Source of the DNA: Caulobacteraceae bacterium
GTDB taxonomy: Bacteria; Pseudomonadota; Alphaproteobacteria; Caulobacterales; Caulobacteraceae
Reading direction: 5' to 3'
NCBI GenBank assembly: GCA_019247715.1
Contig: JAFBAO010000015.1
Coordinates: forward strand, 1 to 49,725
Length of the DNA stretch: 49,725 nucleotides
Positions 30,518 to 39,684 of this stretch are shown piece by piece (the first letter of the stretch is position 1; each line of letters starts with the position of its first letter). Position numbers and translations under genes: made by a program. Under the pieces are notes generated by a model. It saw nothing but the letters and a program-made list of their open reading frames with translations. It searched no databases and was not told where the DNA came from.

Positions 30518-31171
30518 TCAGAACTCGACGTCGAGCTCCTCGACCTCGTCGGGCTCCAAAAGGGCGGCCTTCGTCCACTCCCGCATCCAGGGCAGCGCCA
30601 GGATCCGGTCGCGGTATCCCGCGCAGGCCGCATCCAGCGCGACGTCGTAGGTGGCGAAGCGCGTGCACACCGGCGCGTACATCGCATCGGCCATGGTGAG
30701 CTCTCCGAACAGGAACGGTCCTGCCGAAGCGGCGAGCCGTTCGCGCCAGATGAGGGTGATCCGGTCGACGTCCGATTGGGCCCCGGCCCACACCTTGAAG
30801 CCCGGATGGCGGGCCTTGAGGTTCATCGGCAGGGCGGCCCTCAGATTGGCGAAGCCCGAATGCATCTCGCCGCAGATCGAGCGGCACAGCGAGCGCTCGG
30901 CCCGGTCGGCCGGCAGCAGGCCCGCCTGCGGCAGGATCTCGTTCAGGAACTCGGCGATCGCCAGGGTGTCCCAGACCTTGACGTCCTCGTAGGTCAGGCA
31001 CGGCGTGAGGAACGAGGGCGACAGGAGCAGGAGCTCGGCGCGCGCGGCCGCGTCGTCGATGGGCAAGGCCACGGTGTCGAAGTCCAGGCCCGCGAGCTTG
31101 CACAGCAGCCAGCCCCTGAGGGACCAGGAGGAATAGTTGCGGCTGCTGATGGTCAGCGAACCCCGGGCCAT
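30518..31171 (-). CDS. Glutathione S-transferase-like protein
   Basis: A 217-residue protein with the GST fold. An N-terminal thioredoxin-like domain begins LTISSRNYSSWSLRGWLLCKLAG, where a Ser in NYSSWS is in the usual active-site position, and contains the cis-Pro stretch SFLTPCL followed by VWDTLAIAEFLNE. The C-terminal helical domain starts around residue 95. The substrate is not evident, and a Ser-type active site does not settle the class. Confidence 0.85.
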   Translation of the reverse strand: MARGSLTISSRNYSSWSLRGWLLCKLAGLDFDTVALPIDDAAARAELLLLSPSFLTPCLTYEDVKVWDTLAIAEFLNEILPQAGLLPADRAERSLCRSICGEMHSGFANLRAALPMNLKARHPGFKVWAGAQSDVDRITLIWRERLAASAGPFLFGELTMADAMYAPVCTRFATYDVALDAACAGYRDRILALPWMREWTKAALLEPDEVEELDVEF

Positions 31172-31418
31172 CGTCGGCGTCCATCCCTTTTCTTGACGGG
31201 CGAGCCCAGGGCTAGAGCGCCTGGCCCTTCGCCGTCCAACGCCGCGGGGGCGGCCGCGGCGTCCTCCTTATAGCGCCGTCTTTTTAGGCGCCGCGAATCG
31301 CAAGGCGCCCTGCATAGTCGCATCCCCTTATGGCTCAGCTCTTGCGAGGCGAGAAACGGGCCCCCTCCACGCATGGGCGCGGATGTTGGGCCCCGACCTT
31401 GTCGCCGGAGGGAAGGCG

Positions 31419-32636
31419 ATGCTCTACCGGGCTTTCCAGGCCCAGGCCGACCTGACGACGCCGGCGCGACTGGCGGCCGAGCTGGGCCGCGCGGCGCTCG
31501 GATTCGCCCCGCCGTGGCTCCGCGGCCTGCCGCCGGTGGCGCAGGCCGCGGCCGGCCTCGAGATGATGGGCCGGATGACCCTGACCCACGAGCGTCCCGA
31601 CTACGGCTTCCGGACCGTGACCGTGGACGGGGGCGAGGTCCCGGTCCGCGAAGAGGTGGTGCTGAGCACCCCCTTCGGTGACCTGGTGAGGTTCAAGAAG
31701 GACGTCGCCCTCGACCAGCCGCGCATCCTGCTGGTGGCGCCGCTCTCGGGGCACTTCGCGACGCTGCTGCGCGGCACCGTCGCCGCCCTGCTGCCGGAGA
31801 ACGACGTATACATCACCGACTGGCGCAACGCCCGCGACGCCCCGCTCGCAGCCGGCCTCTTCGGCTTCGACGAGTACGTGGAGCATGTCATCGCCTTCCT
31901 GACGGCGATGGGGCCTGGCGCGCATCTCATGGCCGTCTGCCAACCCTGCGCCCACGCCCTGGCGGCGGTGGCGCTGATGGCCGAGGACGACCATCCGGCG
32001 ACGCCGGTGAGCATGACCCTGATGGCGGGACCGGTGGATACGCGGGTCAACCCCACCAGGGTCAACGAGCTGGCCACCAGCCGGCCGATCGAGTGGTTCC
32101 AGAAGATGGTGATCTCGAACGTGCCCGCGCGCTACGCGGGGGCGGGGCGGCAGGTGTACCCGGGGTTCGTCCAGCTCAGCGCCTTCGTGCTGATGAACCT
32201 CGAGCGGCACGTGAACGCGCACATCGACCTCTACAGCCATCTCGCCGCCAGCCGCCATGCGGAGGCCGACGCCGCCAAGGCCTTCTACGACGAATATTTC
32301 GCGGTCCTCGACCTGACCGCCGAGTTCTATCTGGAGACGGTGGAGCGGGTCTTCCAGAAGCACCTGCTGCCCAAGGGCGAGCTCGTGTGGCGCAACCGCA
32401 AGGTCGATCCGGGCGCCATCCGCCGGACCGCTCTCTTCACCGTGGAAGGTGAGCGCGACGACATCTGCTCGGTCGGCCAGACGGTCGCGGCCCACGCCCT
32501 CTGCCGGGGGATCTTCGCCAATCGCAAGCGCCACCATCTGCAACCCGGGGTAGGGCACTACGGCGTTTTCAGCGGCCGCAAATGGTCGAACCAGATCTAC
32601 CCGCTGGTCCGGAACATGATCCTGGCGACGAGCTAG
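31419..32636 (+). CDS. phaZ: Intracellular polyhydroxybutyrate depolymerase PhaZ
   Basis: An intracellular PHA depolymerase (405 residues) that mobilises stored polyester granules. The family N-terminus MLYRAFQAQADLTTPAR is clear. The alpha/beta hydrolase core has VAPLSGHFATLLRGT, DVYITDWRNARDAPL and a lipase-like box with Cys instead of Ser (VCQP, Cys at residue 164), which is typical of intracellular PhaZ. VEGERDDICSVGQ and PGVGHYGVFSG carry the catalytic Asp and His. The ATG at 31419 is preceded by GGAGGG and fits better than an in-frame start 36 bases upstream. Confidence 0.9.
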   Translation: MLYRAFQAQADLTTPARLAAELGRAALGFAPPWLRGLPPVAQAAAGLEMMGRMTLTHERPDYGFRTVTVDGGEVPVREEVVLSTPFGDLVRFKKDVALDQPRILLVAPLSGHFATLLRGTVAALLPENDVYITDWRNARDAPLAAGLFGFDEYVEHVIAFLTAMGPGAHLMAVCQPCAHALAAVALMAEDDHPATPVSMTLMAGPVDTRVNPTRVNELATSRPIEWFQKMVISNVPARYAGAGRQVYPGFVQLSAFVLMNLERHVNAHIDLYSHLAASRHAEADAAKAFYDEYFAVLDLTAEFYLETVERVFQKHLLPKGELVWRNRKVDPGAIRRTALFTVEGERDDICSVGQTVAAHALCRGIFANRKRHHLQPGVGHYGVFSGRKWSNQIYPLVRNMILATS

Positions 32637-32712
32637 ACCTCGCCGAGCCCGCCGGCGTTTGACAAGCTCTCCCCCAGGCACTAGCGGCCAAGGACGACGA
32701 AAGGGAGGCCGT

Positions 32713-34404
32713 ATGCTTTACCGCGAGCTGGCGCGGGCGCGGGCCGAGCTCAGCGGCCCCGGGACGCTTTTCGAAGTGGCGGAGATCGAGGTGCGCGGGG
32801 TGCGCATCCGCAGCTTCAAAAACGCGCCGCGCAACGTCCGCGACGTGTGGCTTTCGACCCGTCAGTTCGCCGAGCGGGACTACCTGGTCTACGAGGACGA
32901 GCGGCTGACGTACGGCGAGGCCCACGCCCGGGCGAACGCCATCGCCGGCTGGCTCTCGCGCCAGGGGGTCGTGGCCGGCGACCGGGTCGGGATCGCCATG
33001 CGCAACTATCCGGAATGGCTGCTCATCTACTGGGCCTGCCTGGCGGCCGGCATCGTGGCGGTCGGCCTCAACGCCTGGTGGGTGGCCGAGGAGGTCGAAT
33101 ACGCCTTGCAGGATTCCGCGCCGAAGGTGGTGTTCTGCGACGAGGAGCGACTCGGTCGGATCCTCGAGCGCCCCGCAACGGCGGCCCGCTCACAGCTGGT
33201 GGCCACCAGAACCGGGGCCAGGCCGGCCGGCGTCGTGGGTTGGGCCGAGGTGATCGACGGGCCAGCCGCCTCGGCCGCCGCGGACATCGATCCGGACGAC
33301 GACGCCTGCATCTTCTACACCTCCGGCACCACGGGGCGGCCGAAGGGGGCGCAGCTCACCCACCGCGGCTGCGTCACCAACCTCTTCAACGTGATGTTCT
33401 CGGGCCAGACCCAGGCGCTGGCCCTCGCGCGCGAGGCCGGCGTCGATCCGGCGGCCCCGCCCATTCCGACGGTATTGCTCGCCACCCCGCTCTTCCACGT
33501 CACGGCCAACAATTGCGGCGCCTATCCGGCCACCGCCGCCGGCGGGAAGGTCCTTTGCATGTACCGGTGGGACGCCGGCGAGGCCCTGAAGCTCATCGAG
33601 CGCGAGCGGGCCACCTCGATCAGCGGGGTGCCGGTGATGGCGCGCGAGCTGATCAGCCATCCCGACTTCGCCCGCCGCGACACCTCGAGCCTTGTCATGC
33701 TGGGCGGCGGCGGGGCGCCGCTGCAGCCGGACCTGGTGGAAAAGATCCGCGACCAGGTGAAGAACGCCGGGCCCCAGACCGGCTATGGCATGACCGAGAC
33801 CACGGGCATCATCACCTCGGTCTCAGGTCCGTTCTTTTCCGGCAAGCCGCTCAGCGTGGGCCCCACCGTGCCGACCCTCGAGGTCAAATGCGTCGACGAC
33901 GCCGGCGGCGCTGTCGGGCCCGGCCAGGTCGGGGAGCTTTGGGTCAGGGGCGCGCCGGTGATCAAAGGCTACATCAACCGCCCTGAAGCCACCGCCGAGG
34001 CGATCACCGACGGCTGGCTGCACACCGGCGACGTGGCGAAGATCGACGAAGACGGCTTCGTCTACATCGTGGACCGCAAGAAGGACATGGTTCTGAGGGG
34101 CGGGGAGAACGTCTACTGCGCCGAGGTCGAGGCCTGCCTGCACCAGCACCCGGCGATCGCCGAGTGCTGCGTGTTCGGGGTCCCGGACGCGCGGCTCGGC
34201 GAGGAGGTGGCCGCGGCGGTGGTGCTGCGGCCGGGCGAGCATCTCTCCGCCGAGGCGCTGCGCGAGCACTGCGCGGCGCACATCTCGCGCCACAAGATCC
34301 CGCGCCATGTCTGGTTCCTGGGCGAGCCGATCCCGCGCAACGCCAACGGCAAGTTCCTGAAGCGGGAGCTGCGCGACCGTCTGCCTGCGGAAAGCGCCGC
34401 CTAG
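32713..34404 (+). CDS. Acyl-CoA synthetase (AMP-forming)
   Basis: A 563-residue ANL-superfamily ligase that activates a carboxylic acid as acyl-AMP and then acyl-CoA. TSGTTGRPKGAQLTH is the phosphate loop, GYGMTETTGI the A5 motif, TGDVAKIDEDGFVYIVDRKKDM the hinge region, and the catalytic Lys lies in NANGKFLKREL near the end. The start follows AGGGAGG. Chain-length preference cannot be read. Its neighbours (PHB depolymerase, dehydratase, SDRs, enoyl-CoA hydratase-like gene) point to acyl-CoA metabolism. Confidence 0.92.
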   Translation: MLYRELARARAELSGPGTLFEVAEIEVRGVRIRSFKNAPRNVRDVWLSTRQFAERDYLVYEDERLTYGEAHARANAIAGWLSRQGVVAGDRVGIAMRNYPEWLLIYWACLAAGIVAVGLNAWWVAEEVEYALQDSAPKVVFCDEERLGRILERPATAARSQLVATRTGARPAGVVGWAEVIDGPAASAAADIDPDDDACIFYTSGTTGRPKGAQLTHRGCVTNLFNVMFSGQTQALALAREAGVDPAAPPIPTVLLATPLFHVTANNCGAYPATAAGGKVLCMYRWDAGEALKLIERERATSISGVPVMARELISHPDFARRDTSSLVMLGGGGAPLQPDLVEKIRDQVKNAGPQTGYGMTETTGIITSVSGPFFSGKPLSVGPTVPTLEVKCVDDAGGAVGPGQVGELWVRGAPVIKGYINRPEATAEAITDGWLHTGDVAKIDEDGFVYIVDRKKDMVLRGGENVYCAEVEACLHQHPAIAECCVFGVPDARLGEEVAAAVVLRPGEHLSAEALREHCAAHISRHKIPRHVWFLGEPIPRNANGKFLKRELRDRLPAESAA

Positions 34405-34437
34405 CGCCAGGGGCGAAGAGGCGGCGCGACGCCGTGT

Positions 34438-35208
34438 TCAGTCGGCGGTCCCGAGCGAGGAAGCGGCGGTGGAGCCGCCGTCGACGGTGATCAGGGCGCC
34501 GGTGGTGAAGGAGGAGGCCGGGCTGGCGAGGTAGAGCGCGGTGGTCGCCACCTCCTGCGGCTTTCCGGGCCGGCCGAGGGCGTTGTTGGATCTCTCGCGC
34601 GCTTCCGGCGCCCAGGCCTTGGAGATGTCGGTGAGGAATGGGCCCGCGCACAGGGTGTTGACCCGCACCTTCGGCCCATACTCGTGCGCGAAGGAAAGCG
34701 TCATGGCGTTCAGGGCCGCCTTGGCCCCGCTATAGGGAACCACGGCGGGAAGGGGGATCAGCGAGCCGGTGGAGGAGACGTTGATGATCGCGCCGCCGTC
34801 GCCGTCGTACATCCGTTTGGCGATCTGCGAGGCGAGCCGGAAGGGGCCCTTGAAGTTGAGGTTCATCACGCTGTCGAAGAGGGCCTCGGTCACCTGGTGG
34901 GAGGGCTCGCGCGGCGACATGCCGGCGTTGTTGACCAGGATGTCGATCCGCCCGAACGCTGCATAGGCCGTCTCGATCAGCCGATCGATGTCGGGCCATC
35001 TTCCGACGTGAGCCGAGACGGCCAGCGCCCGGCGCCCCATCGCCCGCACCTCCTCGGCCGCGGCCTCGCACGCATCGAGCTTGCGGCTGGCGACGATCAC
35101 GTCGGCGCCGTGGGCGGCGAAGGCCCGCACCATCTCCAGGCCGAGTCCACGGCTGCCGCCGGTGACGAGGGCGATCTTGCCGGTGAGGTCGAAGAGGGGA
35201 TCGATCAT
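34438..35208 (-). CDS. SDR-family oxidoreductase (operon gene 5)
   Basis: A classical short-chain dehydrogenase/reductase of 256 residues. The cofactor loop TGGSRGLG is near residue 16, NNAG is present, the catalytic Ser is in VSSTG, and Tyr/Lys in YSGAK. The Arg after the second strand (ASRKLD) suggests NADP(H). It is the last gene of the five-gene minus-strand operon, 7 bases after the preceding SDR. The substrate is probably a hydroxy- or keto-acyl-CoA or an alcohol, by context. Confidence 0.9.
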   Translation of the reverse strand: MIDPLFDLTGKIALVTGGSRGLGLEMVRAFAAHGADVIVASRKLDACEAAAEEVRAMGRRALAVSAHVGRWPDIDRLIETAYAAFGRIDILVNNAGMSPREPSHQVTEALFDSVMNLNFKGPFRLASQIAKRMYDGDGGAIINVSSTGSLIPLPAVVPYSGAKAALNAMTLSFAHEYGPKVRVNTLCAGPFLTDISKAWAPEARERSNNALGRPGKPQEVATTALYLASPASSFTTGALITVDGGSTAASSLGTAD

Positions 35209-35215
35209 GGCTCTG

Positions 35216-35977
35216 TCAACCGCCTCCGTGGACGCTGATCTTCTGGCCGTTCACGTACGGGTTGGCGTCCGAGACGATCCAGACCACCACCTGCGACACG
35301 TCCTCGGGGACGCTGACCCGGCCGTAGGGCGAGGTGGCGTCGAGCTGGTGGATGTCGGGCGCGTTGCGGGTGGCCTTGGCGAGCCGGCGGCCCATCTCGG
35401 TGTCGGTGAGGGTGGGGGCGACGACATTCACCCGGATCCCGTGTTGCCGCTCTTCCTTCGAAAGGGTCATCGCCAGCGCCTCGGCGGCGGCCTTGCCCAT
35501 GTTGTAGGGACCACCGCGGCCGGCCATGTTCAAGGTGGCGACGCTGGAGATCATGATGATGTCGCCGCGCTTCTCCTTGCGCATGTGCGGGATCGCCAGC
35601 TTCGAGAGGTAGTGGGGCGCGAAGGCGTGGACGCGCATCACCCGCTCCATCTCGGCCGGGTCGGTGTCGGCGACCGGGAGCCCGCGGCTGGCGATGCCGG
35701 CGTTGTTGATGAGGATCCCGAGCGAGCCGAAGTCCTTCACCACCTGGTCGATCATCTGGACGTCCTCGTCCCAGTTCTCCACCGAGCAGGCGTACATCTC
35801 GGCCTTGCGGCCCATCCGCCGGATCTCGTCCACGACCTCCTTGGCCGCCTCGGCGTCGCGACGATAGTTGACGGCTACGTCGGCCCCGGATTCGGCCAGG
35901 GCGAGCGCGATGGCGCGGCCGATGCCCCGGCTGGCGCCGGTGACCAGGGCCACGCGGCCCGCGAGCGAGATGTTCAT
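35216..35977 (-). CDS. SDR-family oxidoreductase (operon gene 4)
   Basis: A 253-residue classical SDR with TGASRGIG near residue 14, NNAG, ISSVA and the catalytic pair in YNMGK. The segment NYRRDAEAAKEVVDEIRRMGRK resembles 3-oxoacyl-ACP reductase (FabG-like) proteins. The ATG has GGAGGG six bases upstream. It lies between the enoyl-CoA hydratase-like gene and another SDR. Confidence 0.9.
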   Translation of the reverse strand: MNISLAGRVALVTGASRGIGRAIALALAESGADVAVNYRRDAEAAKEVVDEIRRMGRKAEMYACSVENWDEDVQMIDQVVKDFGSLGILINNAGIASRGLPVADTDPAEMERVMRVHAFAPHYLSKLAIPHMRKEKRGDIIMISSVATLNMAGRGGPYNMGKAAAEALAMTLSKEERQHGIRVNVVAPTLTDTEMGRRLAKATRNAPDIHQLDATSPYGRVSVPEDVSQVVVWIVSDANPYVNGQKISVHGGG

Positions 35978-36084
35978 CGAAGTCCCTCCGTTACGCCGCC
36001 GCGGTTTCCCCCGCGGGGCGCGTGATTGTCAATCATGCCAGGCGTCGATGCCCTGACTTCCGAGTAGAAATCCTAGCCGAGGGT

Positions 36085-36843
36085 CTAGGACACCCCGCGC
36101 TGGACGCGGGAGCGCGCCAGCACGCTCTCGCGCCGGCCGGCGATGTCGGCCCCGCGGCTGCGGCCGTAATCGCCCTTTTCCCGATGGTCGGCGTGGATGC
36201 GGCGCGCATCAGCGACCGCCGGGCCCATGCTGGCGTCCCAGTCGGCCCGCATGGTGGAGATCATCCGCCGGTCGGCGTCGCAGATAGCCTGGGCCAGGCC
36301 AAGGGCGAAGGGCAGCAGCTCCTCGTGCGGCTTGACGTGGTTGACGAGGCCGATCCGAAGGGCGGTGGCCGCATCGACGAAGTTGCCGGTCATCGACATC
36401 TCCCGCGCCCAGGCCATGCCCACCCGCCTCGGCAGGTCCACCAGCACCGGCCCGGGATAGACGCCCACCCGCACGTGGGTGTCTGCGAAGACGGCCCGCT
36501 CGGACGCCACCATGAAATCGCAGCCGAGCGCGATCTCGAAGCCGCCGGTCACCGCCGGCCCGTTCACCGCCGCGATCGTCGGGACGCGCGATTGCGTCTG
36601 GGCGTCCACGTAGGAGGGCAGCTCGGAAAGCTTGTCGGCTCCGAGGTCGCGCAGGTCGAGCCCGGCGCAGAAGGCCGGATCGGTTCCGGTGATGACGATG
36701 CAGCCCGCGTCCTGGGAGGCGGCCATGGCTTCGCGGAAGCCGGTAGCCAGCTCGACGTTGATGGCGTTGCGGGCCTTGGGGCGGTTCAGCGTGATCAACG
36801 CCACATCGCCGCGGCGTTCCAGAAGTACGGCCTCGGTCGGCAT
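36085..36843 (-). CDS. Enoyl-CoA hydratase/isomerase-family protein (operon gene 3)
   Basis: A 252-residue crotonase-fold protein. ALITLNRPKARNAIN and FCAGLDLRDLG form the CoA-binding and first oxyanion-hole region, and GPAVTGGFEIALGCDFMVAS the second, with Glu103 matching one of the two catalytic glutamates of enoyl-CoA hydratase. The second Glu position (FADTHVRVG) holds His123 instead, so hydration of a simple enoyl-CoA is uncertain and another crotonase reaction is possible. The ATG is preceded by GGGAG. Confidence 0.88.
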   Translation of the reverse strand: MPTEAVLLERRGDVALITLNRPKARNAINVELATGFREAMAASQDAGCIVITGTDPAFCAGLDLRDLGADKLSELPSYVDAQTQSRVPTIAAVNGPAVTGGFEIALGCDFMVASERAVFADTHVRVGVYPGPVLVDLPRRVGMAWAREMSMTGNFVDAATALRIGLVNHVKPHEELLPFALGLAQAICDADRRMISTMRADWDASMGPAVADARRIHADHREKGDYGRSRGADIAGRRESVLARSRVQRGVS

Positions 36844-36936
36844 CGTTTCGTCTCCCTGTGCGGTCTTGGGAAAGGGCTTACGCGCCGCGGGCGGGACTGG
36901 AAACTGCTTTTGCCCCTCCGGCGTCGAGCGCCGATC

Positions 36937-37755
36937 CTACGCAGCCGATATGCCGCCGTTGACGCTGACCACCTGGCCGGTGATGTGCGAGGCGAGCGGC
37001 GAGGCCAGGAAGACCGCCATCGGGGCGACGTTCTCGGCCGAGGCCACCCCGAGCCGGGCGCGGCTCTCGGCCTTCTCGAAAAGCCGTTTGGTGAAGCCCC
37101 CGGCCATCACCCGCTCGTAGGTGCGGGTGCCACGGGTGATCGACGGGGTCACCGCGTTCACCCGGATGTTGTGGCGGCCGAGCTCCAGGGCGAGGGTGCG
37201 GACGAACATGGCGTTGGCCGCCAGGGCCCCGCCGCTGATGGTCTCGCCAGGCGTGGCGACCTTGGCGGCGTCCGAGGCGTAGGAGACGATCGCCCCGCCG
37301 CTCTTGGCCAGCATCTGCGGCACCGCCTGGTGGCAGCATTCCAGCAGGCTGAGGAAAAGCCCCTGGACCATGGCGTGCCAGTGCGCACGGGTGGTCTCCA
37401 TGAACGGGCCGACCTTGCCGCCCTCGGGCATGCAGGTGTGGATGAAGATGTCGACCCCGCCGTGCGCCTGCCGGACATGGGCGAAGAGGCGCTCCACGTC
37501 CTCGGGGCGATTGTAGTCTCCGGACACGAAGTCGAATCTCCCGCCGGGGACGAGGCCCTCGAGCTCGGCCTTGGTCTTGCGGCCGAGCGCCTCGGAGCGC
37601 CCGTTCATGATCACCGTGGCGCCCGCGCGGGCGAGCTGTTCGGCGGTGCGCGCGCCGATGCCCGAAGTCGAGCCGGTGACCAGCGCCACCTTTCCGGCCA
37701 GCAGGGTGGGGGCGAAGCCGGCCTGGACGGCGGAGGCTGGCGTTGTCCCGGACAC
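36937..37755 (-). CDS. SDR-fold protein lacking the Tyr/Lys catalytic pair (operon gene 2)
   Basis: A 272-residue protein with a clear Rossmann SDR fold: cofactor loop TGSTSGIG at residues 27-34 and C-terminal QVVSVNGGIS. The NNAG motif is replaced by HTCMP (106-110), and where YxxxK is expected the sequence is SGGAL (174-178), so the catalytic Tyr and Lys are both absent. Ser161 remains. It begins at a GTG 7 bases after the dehydratase-like gene. It may bind a cofactor without being a normal dehydrogenase; a partner or non-redox role is inference. Confidence 0.85.
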   Translation of the reverse strand: MSGTTPASAVQAGFAPTLLAGKVALVTGSTSGIGARTAEQLARAGATVIMNGRSEALGRKTKAELEGLVPGGRFDFVSGDYNRPEDVERLFAHVRQAHGGVDIFIHTCMPEGGKVGPFMETTRAHWHAMVQGLFLSLLECCHQAVPQMLAKSGGAIVSYASDAAKVATPGETISGGALAANAMFVRTLALELGRHNIRVNAVTPSITRGTRTYERVMAGGFTKRLFEKAESRARLGVASAENVAPMAVFLASPLASHITGQVVSVNGGISAA

Positions 37756-37762
37756 GCCGGCC

Positions 37763-39043
37763 TCAGCGCTCCGCGCCGGCGCGCTTGCGGGCCGCGGCCT
37801 CGGTCATCATGGCCGCCCCGCGCCGGACGAGCTCCTGCGGCGGCTCGGGCAGGGTCACCGGCCCCCCCGTCTTCGAGGGCAGGATGACCGTGGCGGCGCC
37901 GGGGCAAGTCACCCAGCCCCGCTGGCTCACGCCCTTGATCTCCAGGTCGACGACGTGATGAGGCCCGTCCCGGCGTTTGCCGGCCACCCGGCCCTCCATC
38001 AGGTGCCAGTCGCCGATGAAGTTGAACTCGCGGATCTGGCAAAACATCTTCCAGAGCCAGGCGTCGTCGCCCATCCAGGCGGTGACGAGGTGGGCGAGCC
38101 AGTTCATCCGCATGTCACCGTAGTCGTAGGGCAGTGGCAGGCCCACCTGGTTGGCCCAATCCTGCTCCCAGTGCAGGCGCTGGACCACGTCCGGAACGCC
38201 CTGCCTGTTCTTGGTGTAGAAGCCGCCCAGGCGCTGGCGATGCTTCCACCAGTAGCGCATCGGCCCGTGCCCGTAGTGGCCCATGCCGCGCCCCAGGTGC
38301 TCGGCGATGATGTCGGTGACGGTGAGCGGTCCCTTGGCGAGGGGCTGCATCAGGTCTCCCACCTCGACGTCCTCCCAGTAGCGGGGTTCGGCGCCGCGGG
38401 TCTCCTCGGCCGCGTAGATGGCGTCGATCTTGGCGATGTCCTCGTCGGCGTAGATCCAGGGCTCGACCCCGGCGTGCTTATTGGAACTCTTCGAGCCAGA
38501 GCGCTCGGCGGTGATCAGCAGGGTCTCGGACATGGCGACCGGCGCGCCGTTGCGGTCCACGTTGAGCTGACGGCCGGTGAGGTGCACCGAACGCCCGCCG
38601 GCGAACTTGCTGTTCTCCTCCACGCGGACGCCGGAGCGGGTGGTCTCGTAGAAGATGTCGTCGCCCGGGCGGATCGGCTTGTACCACTCGTAGGTCGAGC
38701 CGGAGACGTATTCGCCAACGCCGCGGAACAGCTGACGGAACAGCTTCTTCTGCTCGGCGTCGAAGGCGGGTGTCTCGTTGACGCCGGTGATCGCGATGTA
38801 GGTCGGCGGGGCGATCTGGCCGCGCCAGCGGGTGGTCGCGGCGTAGGCGGGGTCATGCCACAGCGGATTGTCGTCCCCGAAGCTGAAGGCGAAATGGGAA
38901 ATTCCCATCTGCGAGGGCTTCGGATCGTGCATGTCGAGCTTGGCGGGCTGGGGAACGCCGATCTGGGCCCGGGCGCGCTCGATCTCCTCGTCGGTGATCT
39001 TGCCGGAGGCGCGCGCCTCCTTGATCTCGGCCGCCGTGCTCAT
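37763..39043 (-). CDS. MaoC / FAS1-like dehydratase domain protein (operon gene 1)
   Basis: A 426-residue protein with two hotdog-type halves. The N-terminal half (FAFSFGDDNPLWHDPAYAATTRWRGQIAPPTYI) matches the MaoC-dehydratase N-terminal / FAS1-like domain. The second half contains VEVGDLMQPLAKGPLTVTDIIAEHLG and a later hydratase-like motif. Such proteins hydrate or dehydrate enoyl-CoA intermediates of fatty acids, sterols or polyketides. I chose the ATG giving MSTAAEIKEARASGK over one 33 bases upstream. It is the first gene of the operon. Confidence 0.82.
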   Translation of the reverse strand: MSTAAEIKEARASGKITDEEIERARAQIGVPQPAKLDMHDPKPSQMGISHFAFSFGDDNPLWHDPAYAATTRWRGQIAPPTYIAITGVNETPAFDAEQKKLFRQLFRGVGEYVSGSTYEWYKPIRPGDDIFYETTRSGVRVEENSKFAGGRSVHLTGRQLNVDRNGAPVAMSETLLITAERSGSKSSNKHAGVEPWIYADEDIAKIDAIYAAEETRGAEPRYWEDVEVGDLMQPLAKGPLTVTDIIAEHLGRGMGHYGHGPMRYWWKHRQRLGGFYTKNRQGVPDVVQRLHWEQDWANQVGLPLPYDYGDMRMNWLAHLVTAWMGDDAWLWKMFCQIREFNFIGDWHLMEGRVAGKRRDGPHHVVDLEIKGVSQRGWVTCPGAATVILPSKTGGPVTLPEPPQELVRRGAAMMTEAAARKRAGAER

Positions 39044-39177
39044 CCCGTCTCGCTCCCGCCTCTTGGGCCCGCGCAATTGTGGCTTCGCGCGGCGGGCGGC
39101 GTCGTTAGGCTGCGCCTGCCGGACCAGGGCTCGACCAGCCCGGACACTAGCACCCGTCCCGGAGCGAGCGAAGGAAG

Positions 39178-39684
39178 ATGACGATGGGCAAGGCCGAAGA
39201 CGAACAGGCGATCCGCGACCTGGCGGCCGAGTATGTCGACGCCGTGAACAGGGGCGACGGGCTGGCGATGGCGGCGGTCTACGCCCCGGACGGCGCCATC
39301 GAGATCGGCGGCCGGCGCATCCAGGGCATGGCCAGGCTCCAGAAGGCGTTTCGGCGGCTGGTCGAGGAACAGCGGGAGATCGTTTTCCAGATGAACCATT
39401 CGGGCCTGGTCAAGGTCGAGGGCGATCGCGCCGCCGCACGCTGGTGGTTCAGCGAGCTCAAGAAGCCCACGGGCGAGCCCTACGAATACTCACTAGGCGT
39501 CTATCAGGACGAGCTGGCGCGGCTCGAGACGGGGTGGCGCTTCGTCCTGCGCCGCCCGACCGGGCTCATGCTTTGGCGCCCGCGGGAGGGGGAGGTGGCC
39601 CACTTCCCGCGGCCGGCCTTCCTGGAGGTGTCCGGCCTTTCGATCCCGGAGGACATCTCGGGTCTGCCCGCGCGGGCAAGCTGA
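39178..39684 (+). CDS. SnoaL/NTF2-like domain protein
   Basis: A 168-residue protein whose first 125 residues form an NTF2/SnoaL-like cone: EDEQAIRDLAAEYVDAVNRGDGLAMAAVYAPDGAIEIGG is the typical helix-helix-strand opening. Members include polyketide cyclases, steroid isomerases and ligand-binding proteins with no catalysis. It is divergent from the dehydratase operon, with a 134-base shared upstream region, and may act on the same metabolite. No catalytic dyad can be assigned with confidence. Confidence 0.75.
   Translation: MTMGKAEDEQAIRDLAAEYVDAVNRGDGLAMAAVYAPDGAIEIGGRRIQGMARLQKAFRRLVEEQREIVFQMNHSGLVKVEGDRAAARWWFSELKKPTGEPYEYSLGVYQDELARLETGWRFVLRRPTGLMLWRPREGEVAHFPRPAFLEVSGLSIPEDISGLPARAS

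Noticed and set aside
31281..31308. GGCGCC-bounded hairpin upstream of phaZ as a terminator
   Set aside because: GGCGCC is self-complementary and common in GC-rich DNA, and no T tract follows on either strand in the direction of a gene end.
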